A stretch of 62,383 nucleotides of DNA from Nevskiaceae bacterium. Lineage in GTDB: Bacteria > Pseudomonadota > Gammaproteobacteria > Nevskiales > Nevskiaceae. Below the pieces are notes generated by a model. It ran no database searches, was not told the DNA's origin, and saw nothing but the letters and a program-made list of their open reading frames with translations. Positions 24,076 through 32,925 of this stretch are shown here, piece by piece. How positions within the stretch are numbered: the first letter of the stretch is position 1; each line of letters begins with the position of its first letter. The DNA lies in contig JAKFXK010000020.1 of NCBI GenBank assembly GCA_021731445.1, positions 1-62,383 on the forward strand, in the 5' to 3' direction. The position numbers and the translations under genes are program-made.

Positions 24076-25107
24076 ATGACCCGCCTCCGCGCCTCGCTCT
24101 GCATGCTCTCCGCCCTGCTGCTGGCGGGCCCCGCGCTCGCACAGCCGCCGCCGCCAGCCATCGAGGGTTACCGCTTCTTCGCGTTTCTCGATGTCACCAC
24201 CGTCATCGAAGAGCCATTGCCCAACCTGATCCGGCGCGAGATGCCGGAGCTGCCACAGGCCTGGTACGAGGTGGAGAAATACATCGCCACCTACAACCCG
24301 GAGGCGTTCACCGCGCCGCGCAGCCGCGTCGTCAAGACTGGTACCTCGCTGCGCCTGCCGCTGTATCGCAAGCCCAGCGAGCTGGTGCCAATGCCGCCAC
24401 CGCTGCCACCGCCCGTACCAGAGCCCCTGGTCGCGCCCAAGCCGCTCGAATCCATCATTGGCGCGCTGGTCACCGCCGATGGCCCGGTGCAGGTCGAAGG
24501 CAGCCTAGGCCAGCGCCACTCGCTGCTGGCCATCGACAACGTGCGCCGTGGCGACACGCTCACGACCGATGCCAGAACCGAGGCCAGCGTGCGCCTGCTC
24601 GATGGCACCACCCTGCTGCTACGGGTCAACTCCAGCGTACTGTTGAAGGAGTTCCGCTTCAGCAGCAAGGACGCAAGCGTCGGCGCCATCAACCTCAAGC
24701 TGCTCAAGGGCGCGGTGCGCACCATCAGCGGCATGATCCCGAAGAATCCCGCCAGCCAGTACGCGCTCGATACCCCCAAGGCCAGCCTCAAGGTGCGCGG
24801 CACCGACTACGCCGTGCGTCTCTGCGAGGCCGCCGACCACTGCGAGATCGACGGCGAACCGGCTGCCGACGGCCTCTATGCCGGTGTGCTCGAAGGTGGC
24901 ATCGACCTGGGCAATTCGGCTGGCAGCAGTCCGGCCGAAGCCGGCGATGTCGTCCGCATCGATACCCCCGATGCGTCCGCCGTGCCCGCCCCCGAAGCCG
25001 CGTCGCTGCTGTTCAACGAGGAAGAACTCAAGCTCTTGCCGGTCAAGCGCGGCAACTGCATCCGCAGCGTCGGCGGCGGCGACGGCTTCAACTGCGGTCC
25101 CCGCTGA
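24076..25107 (+). CDS. FecR-domain periplasmic protein with LysM-like N-terminal region
   Basis: 343 residues with a signal peptide (MTRLRASLCMLSALLLAGPALAQ). Residues ~60-100 (VEKYIATYNPEAF...VVKTGTSLRLP) look like a degenerate LysM/FimV-type peptidoglycan-binding element. A Pro-rich linker follows, then a FecR domain (LLAIDNVRRGDTLTTDARTEASVRLLDGT, VRTISGMIPKN, LDTPKASLKVRGTDYAV). In ferric-siderophore systems FecR is a membrane anti-sigma factor, but here there is no transmembrane helix after the signal and no sigma gene. Soluble FecR-domain proteins like this are common and poorly characterised. It ends one base before the maiA start. Confidence 0.8.
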   Translation: MTRLRASLCMLSALLLAGPALAQPPPPAIEGYRFFAFLDVTTVIEEPLPNLIRREMPELPQAWYEVEKYIATYNPEAFTAPRSRVVKTGTSLRLPLYRKPSELVPMPPPLPPPVPEPLVAPKPLESIIGALVTADGPVQVEGSLGQRHSLLAIDNVRRGDTLTTDARTEASVRLLDGTTLLLRVNSSVLLKEFRFSSKDASVGAINLKLLKGAVRTISGMIPKNPASQYALDTPKASLKVRGTDYAVRLCEAADHCEIDGEPAADGLYAGVLEGGIDLGNSAGSSPAEAGDVVRIDTPDASAVPAPEAASLLFNEEELKLLPVKRGNCIRSVGGGDGFNCGPR

Positions 25108-25108
25108 C

Positions 25109-25756
25109 ATGCTCAAGCTCTATGCCTATTGGCGCAGCTCGGCCAGCTACCGGGTGCGCATCGCGCTGCATCTCAAGGGCCTGGCTTTCGAGACGATCCC
25201 CCTGCATTTGGTCAAGGATGGCGGTGCGCAGCATGCGCCCGCCTACCGCGCCTTGAATCCTGAAGGCCGCGTGCCGCTCCTGGTGGATGGCGACTTCAAG
25301 CTCGGTCAGTCGCTCGCCATCTTTGGCTACCTGGAATCGCAATACCCCGAGCCCAGGCTGCTGCCGGGTGACCTCAAGCTGCGCGCACGCATCTGGCAGT
25401 TCTGCGAGGCCATCAATGCCGACATTCAACCTCTGCAAAATCTAGGGCCTCTCGGTTATCTCACCCGCACACTGGGGGTCAGCGAGGAACAGAAGCTTGA
25501 GTGGATTCGTCACTGGATCGACCGTGGCCTCACCGCACTCGAACAGGAAATCGCCGATCTGCCCGAACGCGCCGCCCTATTCGGCGATGCCCCCGGCTAC
25601 GCCGATTGCTGTCTGGTGCCGCAGATGTATGCGGCGCGGCGCTTCGGCGCTGACCTGACGAAATATCCGCGCCTTGCCACGACCAGCGAGCGCCTGGAAA
25701 AACTGCCTGCGTTTTTGGCGGCGCATCCTGAGCAGCAGCCGGATGCGAACACCTGA
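25109..25756 (+). CDS. maiA: Maleylacetoacetate isomerase (zeta-class GST)
   Basis: 215 residues from ATG 25109. The N-terminal thioredoxin-like domain has the zeta-GST glutathione motif SSASYRVRIALHLKGL, the cis-Pro region GRVPLLVD and LGQSLAIFGYLE. The C-terminal helical domain has INADIQPLQNLGPLGYL, typical of MaiA, and a final DCCLVPQMYAARRF. It isomerises maleylacetoacetate to fumarylacetoacetate with glutathione as cofactor, between HmgA and FahA. It lies one base after the FecR-domain gene, so it is co-transcribed with it. Confidence 0.95.
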   Translation: MLKLYAYWRSSASYRVRIALHLKGLAFETIPLHLVKDGGAQHAPAYRALNPEGRVPLLVDGDFKLGQSLAIFGYLESQYPEPRLLPGDLKLRARIWQFCEAINADIQPLQNLGPLGYLTRTLGVSEEQKLEWIRHWIDRGLTALEQEIADLPERAALFGDAPGYADCCLVPQMYAARRFGADLTKYPRLATTSERLEKLPAFLAAHPEQQPDANT

Positions 25757-25932
25757 AGTTGCTGATGTCGCACTAGCTTTGCTGGCTGCCATGCAATGGG
25801 GAAAGCTGCGCTTGTAGCTTGATTTGAAAACGCAGCGTTACGACGCGCTGCCTTGTAAAACACTTGTCATCGCTCATCCTCCTGCTGACGATTCGGCACT
25901 GAAGATGGTCATTAGCTCAGGGCACTAAACAA

Positions 25933-26931
25933 CTAGCTTTCGCCGACACTCCCAAGGATAGGCAGCACGATGCCAGTGATGTAACTGGAGCAGGTTTCTG
26001 ACGCCAGAAAAACATACGCTGGCGAGATTTCTTCCGGTTGCGCGGGTCGCTTCATTTCGGTCTTGTGACCAAACTGGGTGATCTCCTTCGCGCTCTTGTC
26101 AGAAGGGTTGAGCGGTGTCCAGACCGGGCCTGGCGCGACGGCATTTACACGAATGCCGCGCGGCAGCAGGTTGCTTGCCAGCGACTTGGTGAATGCGTGG
26201 ATCGCACCCTTGGTAGTTGCATAGTCTATGAGGCTGCCATGCCCGAACAGGCCGGTTTCGGAGCCGGTGTTGATGATTGCCGCACCCTTTCCCAGATGCG
26301 AAACCGCAGCCTTCGCCATGTGGAAATAGCCGTAGATGTTTGTGCGGATGGTTTCGTCGAAATGCGTTTCGCTCAGTCCCTCAAGGGTCTGGCTGTGCTG
26401 CTGGAAGGCAGCGTTGTTGACCAGCACGTCAAGCTTGCCGAAACGCGCGATGGTCTTTTCAACCGCTGATCTGCAAAAGGCGGGATCTTTTACGTCGCCC
26501 GAAAGCAGAAGGCATTGTCGGCCCTCGTTGGCAATGTGCCGCCGGGTCAGCTTTGCATCCGAATGCTCGTTGAGATAAACCACCGCGACGTCGGCACCCT
26601 CGCGTGCGAACAACACCGCCACTGCGCGACCAATACCGGAATCGCCCCCGGTGATCAGTGCCACCTTGTTCTCGAGCTTGCCGCTGCCGCGATAAGCAGG
26701 GGCGAGAAATGCGGGCGCCGGCTTCAGCGAAGATTCGAGTCCACCCTTGCGCAGATGCTGCCGGGGCAGGGGGTTTTCCGGATAAGCCTGTTTGCCAGTC
26801 TGCGCCGGTTTTTTCCGCTTAGGCTGCGCATTGCGCGCGGAGCGTTGGTCTGCCAATTCCACCTGCTTCTGTACGCGTCGCTGGCGATTTATGGTGGCCT
26901 TCACGCTGCGGCTGGTTTTGTTTTCCGGCAT
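25933..26931 (-). CDS. SDR-family oxidoreductase (general-stress type)
   Basis: 332 residues. The N-terminal ~45 residues are strongly basic (KTSRSVKATINRQRRVQKQ, QPKRKKPAQ), followed by the PxxRQHLRKGGLESSLKPAP-type lead typical of GS39/YhdF-like dehydrogenases. The Rossmann fold has TGGDSGIGRAVA, NNAA in LVNNAAFQQHS, the catalytic Ser of NTGSETGLFG and YATTKG. It would be an NAD(P)-dependent reductase of unknown substrate. Base composition here looks less GC-rich than the flanks. It belongs with neighbouring small stress-type genes. Confidence 0.9.
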   Translation of the reverse strand: MPENKTSRSVKATINRQRRVQKQVELADQRSARNAQPKRKKPAQTGKQAYPENPLPRQHLRKGGLESSLKPAPAFLAPAYRGSGKLENKVALITGGDSGIGRAVAVLFAREGADVAVVYLNEHSDAKLTRRHIANEGRQCLLLSGDVKDPAFCRSAVEKTIARFGKLDVLVNNAAFQQHSQTLEGLSETHFDETIRTNIYGYFHMAKAAVSHLGKGAAIINTGSETGLFGHGSLIDYATTKGAIHAFTKSLASNLLPRGIRVNAVAPGPVWTPLNPSDKSAKEITQFGHKTEMKRPAQPEEISPAYVFLASETCSSYITGIVLPILGSVGES

Positions 26932-26995
26932 TTCAAGACTCCATCGAGCTCAAGGCGCGCAGAGGCAGAGCATGCGCGCCTTGAGGGCTAAGGAC

Positions 26996-27448
26996 TCACG
27001 CAGTCTGGGCGCGATAGGTATTCCGCAGATTGCGGATTCGATCATGGTTTTTCAGTACGCCTTCGTATTGTTTCTGCACCAAGGCTCTCGCCTCCGCTGG
27101 CAGGTCGGTGTTCAGTGCCTTGCGATAGGCAGCCTTGGCGTGATCCTCTCCACGCTCCACCTCTTCCAGCACGGCCAGACTGGAGTCATCCATGGCGGCA
27201 CGGATCTTCTGCCAGCTACGGTGGGCGCTGCCAGCCAGCGAACCGTTTTTATCAACAGGCTCGCCGAATGAGGCAATGTAGTCATTCAATTCGACTACGG
27301 CAGCGCTGCATCCGCGCGCACAGTCGATGAACAACGCTTTGAGCGAAGGCTCCTCAGCCAGCTTGGCGGCGTCCTCAAAGCCGCGTTCGCCGTCGACCGA
27401 CATCTCGACGAGTTCCTTGATCACGTTGATGGTTTGGTTGTTTTCCAT
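26996..27448 (-). CDS. PA2169/DUF2383 four-helix-bundle protein
   Basis: 150 residues from the ATG at 27448, preceded by AGGAGTGCTGCGAC. An all-helical ferritin-like bundle with NVIKELVEMSVDGERGFEDAAKLAEEPSLK, CARGCSAAVVELNDYI, AHRSWQKIRAAM and RGEDHAKAAYRKAL. The family (DUF2383, PA2169) is often found in general-stress and desiccation gene clusters. Metal binding has been suggested for the family but is not evident here. It is divergent from a DUF3309 gene. Confidence 0.88.
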   Translation of the reverse strand: MENNQTINVIKELVEMSVDGERGFEDAAKLAEEPSLKALFIDCARGCSAAVVELNDYIASFGEPVDKNGSLAGSAHRSWQKIRAAMDDSSLAVLEEVERGEDHAKAAYRKALNTDLPAEARALVQKQYEGVLKNHDRIRNLRNTYRAQTA

Positions 27449-27586
27449 GTCGCAGCACTCCTGACTCGGGGTTTGGACTTTTGAAGCTAGGTGCACCTTG
27501 TGAACTCTGCCTTAGCCTGCGCTCAATCAGAAAAGGTTCAGGCGCACTTGATGTGGTGTCGGCTACACCCCACACGGAGTTGCGCC

Positions 27587-27745
27587 ATGTCCATCTCACT
27601 CATCCTGCTGATCGTGCTGGTGCTGCTGCTGATCGGCGCGCTACCGGTCTATCCGCACAGCCGCGACTGGGGTTATTACCCCTCTGGGGGATTGGGAACG
27701 ATCCTGATCATCATCTTGGTCTTGTATTTGTTCGGCGCTATATGA
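27587..27745 (+). CDS. DUF3309 small membrane protein
   Basis: 52 residues from ATG 27587: two hydrophobic segments, residues 2-19 (SISLILLIVLVLLLIGAL) and ~36-52, joined by PVYPHSRDWGYYPSGGLG. This matches the DUF3309 family exactly in pattern. DUF3309 proteins are short membrane proteins often near stress genes; function unknown. A weak ribosome-binding site (CGGAGTTGCGCC) precedes the start. Reading is in line with the thioredoxin-like gene 20 bases downstream. Confidence 0.85.
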   Translation: MSISLILLIVLVLLLIGALPVYPHSRDWGYYPSGGLGTILIIILVLYLFGAI

Positions 27746-27765
27746 CGCGTAGGGCGGCATAGGTG

Positions 27766-28104
27766 ATGGCAATCGCTACGGCCTTCGAAAGCACGGAACC
27801 GACGGCTGCCGAAATCCGCGCGAGTCGCGGGTCACTGCTGCTCGAGTTCGGTACGCCTTGGTGCGGTTACTGCCGTGCCGCCCAGCCGCTGCTGGCTTCG
27901 GCGCTGCACGGATTTGAGGCGATACCACACCTCAAGATCGAAGACGGCAGGGGCAGACCACTGGGACGCGCATACCGGATCAAGCTCTGGCCCACGCTGA
28001 TCTTCCTTCGAGATGGCGCTGAGGTCAGCCGCTTGGTGCGGCCGGAAAGCGCTGACGCCATCTTGGAGCAGATGCGACAGTTACTCGTGCCGGTGTCTGC
28101 CTGA
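27766..28104 (+). CDS. Thioredoxin-like protein
   Basis: 112 residues from ATG 27766 (a GTG three bases earlier is also possible). A single thioredoxin fold with LLLEFGTPWCGYCRAAQPLL, the active-site pair C33/C36, and the cis-Pro motif LWPTLIFLRDG. No signal peptide, so it is cytoplasmic. The CGYC active site differs from the usual CGPC of thioredoxin, suggesting a different redox potential. It is in a small cluster with DUF3309 and an unknown protein. Confidence 0.88.
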   Translation: MAIATAFESTEPTAAEIRASRGSLLLEFGTPWCGYCRAAQPLLASALHGFEAIPHLKIEDGRGRPLGRAYRIKLWPTLIFLRDGAEVSRLVRPESADAILEQMRQLLVPVSA

Positions 28105-28169
28105 TTTCTTCAACTGCGCTTCAGCTGCCGTTGCTCCACTTGCGACGAATATCGAAAAGGAGCAGAACC

Positions 28170-28625
28170 ATGAGCAAACTCGTCGAGCAAGCTGAAGAGA
28201 ATAAGAGCCTCGAGGCGGGAATGTTCTACCCCAAGGGCTTCATCGTCGCAGGCTTCCCCGCCGAAGCCGATACCCGCGCGGCGGAGAAAGCTCTGCTCGA
28301 TAGCGGTTTCGCGCCCCAGGACGTCACGTTTGTTTCCGCCAACGACATGCAGGCGCAGGCATCGGCGAATCTGGAGAACCCTTCGATCTTCGTCAGCATC
28401 GGCTCGACACTCAACGTGCGCCAGAAGCAGTACGAACTCGCGAGGGATGGTTGCAGCTTTCTGCTGATCAAGGCGGTCGACGAGGACGAAGAGCAGCAGG
28501 CGATCACCGCCTTGACGGCACAGAAGCTGCGCTACGCCGTGAAGTACCGCCTGCTGGTGATCGAGAATCTGATGCCACTGATCGAAACCCGCGATGCACA
28601 CCCAGAGCCTGCGCGGGTGCCGTGA
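28170..28625 (+). CDS. Conserved-looking protein of unknown function in the stress cluster
   Basis: 151 residues from ATG 28170 with a strong ribosome-binding site (AAAAGGAGC). The protein is soluble and alpha/beta: KGFIVAGFPAEADTRAAEKALLDSGF, SIFVSIGSTLNVRQKQYELARDGCSFLLIKA and LRYAVKYRLLVIENL. The order of strands and helices suggests a ferredoxin-like fold of the kind seen in general stress proteins that bind small ligands. I recognise no named family. Position suggests a stress role. Confidence 0.7.
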   Translation: MSKLVEQAEENKSLEAGMFYPKGFIVAGFPAEADTRAAEKALLDSGFAPQDVTFVSANDMQAQASANLENPSIFVSIGSTLNVRQKQYELARDGCSFLLIKAVDEDEEQQAITALTAQKLRYAVKYRLLVIENLMPLIETRDAHPEPARVP

Positions 28626-28670
28626 AGTCCTTAAGCGTCCTGAAAGCCTCAAGAGCCGTTGCGCGGTGCC

Positions 28671-29381
28671 CTAGTCTGCAAATCCACCGGCATTGCGCAA
28701 ACGCCCCGGCACATCGGTAAACACCCCATCGACACCCATCGCAGCGAGGCGCTGGTATTCCTCCACGTCGTTGACGGTGTAGACATTCACTGTCAGGCCA
28801 CGCGCCTTGGCATCGGCGATGAGCCGCGCATCGACGAACTCGGCGGACTGGTTGAGCGCGACTGCTTGCAGCTCGGTGGCGCAGGCGGCCCAATCCAGCG
28901 GCACGCCGCAGAGCAGTACTCCCACGGGCACTTCCGGCAACAGTTGGCGAAACTCGTAGAGCTCCGGCAGGTGAAAGCTGCTCACCAGAAACTGCTCGGC
29001 CGGCCAGCCCTCGGCGAGCCGCGCTTTGAGGCACTCGGCAACCGCTGCGGCGGTGCCATCCCAGGTCTTGAGTTCGATGTTGACGCGCGCGCGCTGGTCG
29101 ATGAGGTCGAGCGCCTCGTCCAGCGTGGGGATGTGCTGTTGCCCTCCGGCATCGAGCATGCGCAGCTCGTACCAGTCGCATTCCGTCGCCACGCCCTTGC
29201 CGCTGGTGGTGCGGTCGAGCGTGAGGTCGTGGAGCAAAAACAGATGGCCCGCAGGGTGCCGCTGCACATCAAACTCCAGCCAGAGGCAGCCGGCGCCGAT
29301 GCCGGCGTCCAGCGCCAGCAGGGTGTTTTCGGGGGCCAGGCCACGCGCACCGCGATGGCCGATGAGCAGGGGCTTGTTCAT
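28671..29381 (-). CDS. ugpQ: Glycerophosphodiester phosphodiesterase
   Basis: 236 residues, a complete GDPD barrel. The N-terminal motif is IGHRGARGLAPENTLLAL, with catalytic His/Arg, then GCLWLEFDVQ (metal acid) and LLHDLTLDRTTSG with the second catalytic His. The end carries LTVNVYTVNDVEEYQRL and GVDGVFTDVPGRL, typical of UgpQ-type cytoplasmic enzymes. It hydrolyses glycerophosphodiesters to glycerol-3-phosphate and alcohol. There is no signal peptide. It is 24 bases after pyruvate kinase on the same strand. Confidence 0.94.
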   Translation of the reverse strand: MNKPLLIGHRGARGLAPENTLLALDAGIGAGCLWLEFDVQRHPAGHLFLLHDLTLDRTTSGKGVATECDWYELRMLDAGGQQHIPTLDEALDLIDQRARVNIELKTWDGTAAAVAECLKARLAEGWPAEQFLVSSFHLPELYEFRQLLPEVPVGVLLCGVPLDWAACATELQAVALNQSAEFVDARLIADAKARGLTVNVYTVNDVEEYQRLAAMGVDGVFTDVPGRLRNAGGFAD

Positions 29382-29405
29382 GGCAGCGACTCCTTGGCTT
29401 GCAGC

Positions 29406-30845
29406 TCAGCCCAGCGAACCGACGGTGGCAATCTTCATGGTGTTGGTGCCACCCGGCCCGGTGAAATCGCCCATGGTCAGCAGCACGCGGTCGCCGTCCT
29501 GCAGCAGGCCGCGCTTGCGCAGGGCCTCGATGGCCTCGCGCACGGCGATCACGCTTTGCAGCGAACTGGGGTCGAACAGCACTGGATACACGCCCCGGCA
29601 CAGCGCCATGCGGCGGCGGGTTCGGTCATGGCGGGTCAGCGCGTAGATCGGCGTGTAGCGCTCGACGCGCGACATCATCAGCGCCGAGCTGCCGGACTCG
29701 GTCAGCGCGATGATCGCCGCCGCGTGCATGCGCCGCGCCGTCCAGGCAGTGGACATCGCCACCGCCTCGTCGATGCGCTGGAAGTGCGAATCGCTCTGTC
29801 CCGCCGCCAGATCCGGCACCGGATGCGCCTCGGCCCCCAGCACCACGCGCACCATGGTGTCGACTACCTTCACCGGATATTTTCCGCTCGCGGTTTCAGC
29901 ACTCAGCATCACCGCGTCGGTGCCGTCCATCACCGCATTGGCCACATCCAGCACTTCAGCGCGGGTGGGGATGGGGTTGACGATCATCGACTCCATCATC
30001 TGTGTCGCGGTGATGACCATCTTGTTGCCTTCACGCGCGGCGTGGATGATTTTTTTCTGCCAGGCGGGCAGTTCTGCGTCGCCGATCTCCACGCCCAGAT
30101 CGCCGCGCGCGACCATCACACCATCGCTGGCGGCGACGATCTGCACGAGGTTGGTGAGCGCCTCGGCGCGTTCGATCTTGGCGATGAGGTGGGCGCTGCC
30201 GCCGGCCTCCTTCACCAGCCGCCGCGCCTCGTGCATGTCCGCCGCGCTGCGCGGGAAGGAGACAGCGATGAAGTCGGCATCCCAGTTGGCGGCGTGCCTG
30301 ATGTTGATCTTGTCTTCTTCGGTGAGCGCCGCCGCTGACAGCCCACCACCGAGCTTGTTGATGCCCTTGCGGTTGGAGAGCACGCCGCCCTGCGTCACCA
30401 CGCAGTCGATGCGCGAGCCGGTGATTTTTTCCACCCGCATGGCAATCGCGCCATCGTTGAGCAGCAGGGTGTCACCGGCAAACACATCGTGCGGCAGCCG
30501 CTCGTATGCGCAGCCCACCACGGTCTCGTCGCCTGCCAGTTTGCCCAAGGCGATGTCGAGCGCGAATGGCGCGCCTTCCCTCAAGGTCACCGGGCCGTCG
30601 GCGAAGGATTCAATGCGGATCTTCGGCCCTTGCAGATCAGCCAGGATGCCGATATCACGCCCCAGCTCCGCTGCCGCCTCGCGCACCAACCAGATGCGGC
30701 GGGCGTGGTCTTCGGCACTGCCATGGCTGAAGTTGATGCGCATCACGTCCGCCCCCGCCGCCACCAGCGCGCGCAGCACGCCCGGTGCATCGGTGGCGGG
30801 GCCTAGGGTGGCGACGATCTTGGTACGGCGAACCAGCTTGTTCAT
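29406..30845 (-). CDS. pyk: Pyruvate kinase
   Basis: 479 residues from the ATG at 30845. It starts RRTKIVATLGPATDAPGVLRAL and has ILADLQGPKIRI, the active-site signature HLIAKIERAEAL, VMVARGDLGVEIG, and ATQMMESM. The C-terminal domain carries the allosteric region with ALTESGSSALMMSRV and VLLTMGDFTGPGGTNTMKI. It makes pyruvate and ATP from phosphoenolpyruvate. Type II-like length. It is divergent from the beta-barrel gene, with 140 bases between. Confidence 0.97.
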   Translation of the reverse strand: MNKLVRRTKIVATLGPATDAPGVLRALVAAGADVMRINFSHGSAEDHARRIWLVREAAAELGRDIGILADLQGPKIRIESFADGPVTLREGAPFALDIALGKLAGDETVVGCAYERLPHDVFAGDTLLLNDGAIAMRVEKITGSRIDCVVTQGGVLSNRKGINKLGGGLSAAALTEEDKINIRHAANWDADFIAVSFPRSAADMHEARRLVKEAGGSAHLIAKIERAEALTNLVQIVAASDGVMVARGDLGVEIGDAELPAWQKKIIHAAREGNKMVITATQMMESMIVNPIPTRAEVLDVANAVMDGTDAVMLSAETASGKYPVKVVDTMVRVVLGAEAHPVPDLAAGQSDSHFQRIDEAVAMSTAWTARRMHAAAIIALTESGSSALMMSRVERYTPIYALTRHDRTRRRMALCRGVYPVLFDPSSLQSVIAVREAIEALRKRGLLQDGDRVLLTMGDFTGPGGTNTMKIATVGSLG

Positions 30846-30985
30846 AAGGATTTCAGCATTGGCATGACAAAGAATGGGCGTTAGGGTAGCGCGCCACCGT
30901 GAACCGTTGTCGCCCGCTGCGGTCTGCCGATTGCTTTGCACTGCGTTGTTGGATGACGCACTGACTCATTTTCAGGAGATTTCCC

Positions 30986-31588
30986 ATGCTGCACCGCTTG
31001 CTGACCGCCGTCATCCTCCTCGCTCTTGCGGGACCCTCGCAGGCGCAGCTTTCGCGCTCGTTCTCGTCCGCCACCTATACCGGCGTTGGTGCCAGCCGCC
31101 TGGGTGCCGACTTTGACAACCTGAAAGATGCCTACAACCTCGATGCCATCGGCGGTTACAACATCGTGCCCAGCCAGCCTTGGGGGCGCATTTCCGCCGA
31201 GCTGAACCTGAGTGTGACGGTCGCGCCCGGCAAGAACCAAGGTCCGGCGCAGACCACCACGACCCCCGGCGGCGGTGGCGTACTGGGTGGTGGCGGTAGC
31301 ACGACCACCGAGCAAGGCAAGTTCACCCAGAGTAGCAACGACCTGCAAACCTTCATCTTCACCCTGCAAGGGGTGTATCGCTCACCGGGACGGTTCTACG
31401 GCATCGGCAGCGTCGGCTTCGGTCTCACCAACACCAGCATCGAAGAGATTCAGGACAACGGCAGCACCGGTTTCAGCTTCGGCGGCGGCGCGGGCTTCAA
31501 GTTCGGCGAGGAGACCGCGGCGGTTGAAGTGCTCTACATGCGCGTCAGCGAAGATCTGCAAACCATCGGCATCCGCTTTATCTACTGA
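30986..31588 (+). CDS. Outer-membrane beta-barrel protein
   Basis: 200 residues with a signal peptide (LLTAVILLALAGPSQAQ). The mature part alternates polar and hydrophobic residues in beta-hairpins, with a Gly-rich loop (TTTPGGGGVLGGGGSTTTEQG) and a C-terminal strand ending IGIRFIY, an aromatic-terminated BAM signal. It is likely an eight-stranded barrel. Function unknown. ATG 30986 has CAGGAGATTT upstream. It is 6 bases before purT. Confidence 0.82.
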   Translation: MLHRLLTAVILLALAGPSQAQLSRSFSSATYTGVGASRLGADFDNLKDAYNLDAIGGYNIVPSQPWGRISAELNLSVTVAPGKNQGPAQTTTTPGGGGVLGGGGSTTTEQGKFTQSSNDLQTFIFTLQGVYRSPGRFYGIGSVGFGLTNTSIEEIQDNGSTGFSFGGGAGFKFGEETAAVEVLYMRVSEDLQTIGIRFIY

Positions 31589-31594
31589 TCGCCC

Positions 31595-32863
31595 ATGTCC
31601 CCCGTTATTGGCACGCCGCTCTCGGCCGAAGCCACGCGCGTCCTGTTTTTGGGCTCCGGCGAACTCGGCAAGGAGGTGGTCATCGAACTGCAACGCCTCG
31701 GCATCGAGGTGATCGCCTGCGACCGCTATGCCGATGCACCGGCCATGCAGGTCGCGCACCGCAGCCATGTGTTCTCCATGCTCGATGGGCTTGAGCTGCG
31801 GCGCGTGATCGAGCTGGAAAAACCGCACTTCATCGTGCCGGAGATCGAAGCCATCCACACCGCGACGCTGCTCGAACTCGAATCCGAGGGCTGGAACGTG
31901 ATCCCCACCGCCCGCGCCGCAAGGCTGACGATGGATCGTGAAGGCATTCGCCGTCTCGCCGCCGAGACACTGGGGCTGCCCACCTCCCGTTACCAGTTTG
32001 CGGACACCTACGCCGAGTTCGAACAGGCCGTCGCCGCCGTTGGCATCCCTTGCGTGGTGAAGCCGCTGATGTCTTCAAGCGGCAAGGGCCAGAGCGTGGT
32101 GAAGACCGCTGCCGACGTGCAGAAGGCCTGGGACTACGCCCAGCAAGGGGGCCGCGCGGGCGCGGGCCGCGTGATTGCCGAGGGCTTCATCGACTTCGAC
32201 TACGAGATCACCCTGCTGACGGTGCGGCACAGCGATGGCAAGGGGGGCATCACCACGAGCTTCTGCGCCCCGGTGGGCCATTTGCAGATCGACGGGGACT
32301 ACCGCGAAAGCTGGCAGCCCTGTGGCATGTCCGATGCCGCGCTAGCCAAAGCACAGGCCATCGCCGAGACCATCACCGGCAATCTTGGCGGCCGTGGCCT
32401 GTTCGGCGTAGAGCTGTTCGTGAAGGGTGAGCGCCCGGCCATGGATGGCCGGGCCGGGGCCAGTTCAGAGGGCGAAAGTCTCGCCACGGGCGGCGAAGTT
32501 GAAGTTTATTTTTCGGAAGTCAGCCCGCGTCCGCACGACACCGGCCTCGTCACGCTCATCTCGCAGGACCTGCCGCAGTTCGCCTTGCACGCCCGTGCGA
32601 TTCTCGGCCTGCCGATTCCCAACATCCGCGCGCGTGGCGCGGCGGCAAGCTGCGCGATTCTGCTCGAAGGTGATTGTGTCGCCCCCAGCTACAGCGGCGT
32701 TGCCGAAGCCCTCGCCGAGCCGGACACGATGATCCGCCTGTTCGGCAAGCCGGAGATCGTCGGCCGCCGCCGCATGGGTGTGGCGCTGGCGCTGGGTGCG
32801 GACATCGAACAGGCGCGGCAGAAGGCGCGCGATGCAGCGGCCAAGGTGCGCGTCAAGCCGTAA
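31595..32863 (+). CDS. purT: Formate-dependent GAR transformylase PurT
   Basis: 422 residues, an ATP-grasp enzyme. The N-terminal domain has [22 protein letters not shown], then [12 protein letters not shown], the ATP loop [15 protein letters not shown], and ELFVKGE and [18 protein letters not shown] near the metal site. It uses formate, ATP and GAR to make FGAR in purine synthesis. Starts 6 bases after the barrel gene and ends at a strong terminator. Confidence 0.97.
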   Translation: MSPVIGTPLSAEATRVLFLGSGELGKEVVIELQRLGIEVIACDRYADAPAMQVAHRSHVFSMLDGLELRRVIELEKPHFIVPEIEAIHTATLLELESEGWNVIPTARAARLTMDREGIRRLAAETLGLPTSRYQFADTYAEFEQAVAAVGIPCVVKPLMSSSGKGQSVVKTAADVQKAWDYAQQGGRAGAGRVIAEGFIDFDYEITLLTVRHSDGKGGITTSFCAPVGHLQIDGDYRESWQPCGMSDAALAKAQAIAETITGNLGGRGLFGVELFVKGERPAMDGRAGASSEGESLATGGEVEVYFSEVSPRPHDTGLVTLISQDLPQFALHARAILGLPIPNIRARGAAASCAILLEGDCVAPSYSGVAEALAEPDTMIRLFGKPEIVGRRRMGVALALGADIEQARQKARDAAAKVRVKP

Positions 32864-32885
32864 GCTGGCGAATGTCTGCTGAAAC

Positions 32886-32916
32886 AAAAAACGGGCCTCG
32901 CGGCCCGTTTTTTTTG
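32886..32916. terminator. Bidirectional terminator between purT and the amidohydrolase
   Basis: An A-run, then ACGGGCC-TCGC-GGCCCGT and an eight-T run. It lies between convergent genes and serves both. Confidence 0.9.
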
Positions 32917-32925
32917 CCCTGTCGA

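Noticed and set aside
28659-30338. 559-codon plus-strand frame over GDPD and pyruvate kinase
   Set aside because: Spans two real genes on the other strand, with no recognisable motif.
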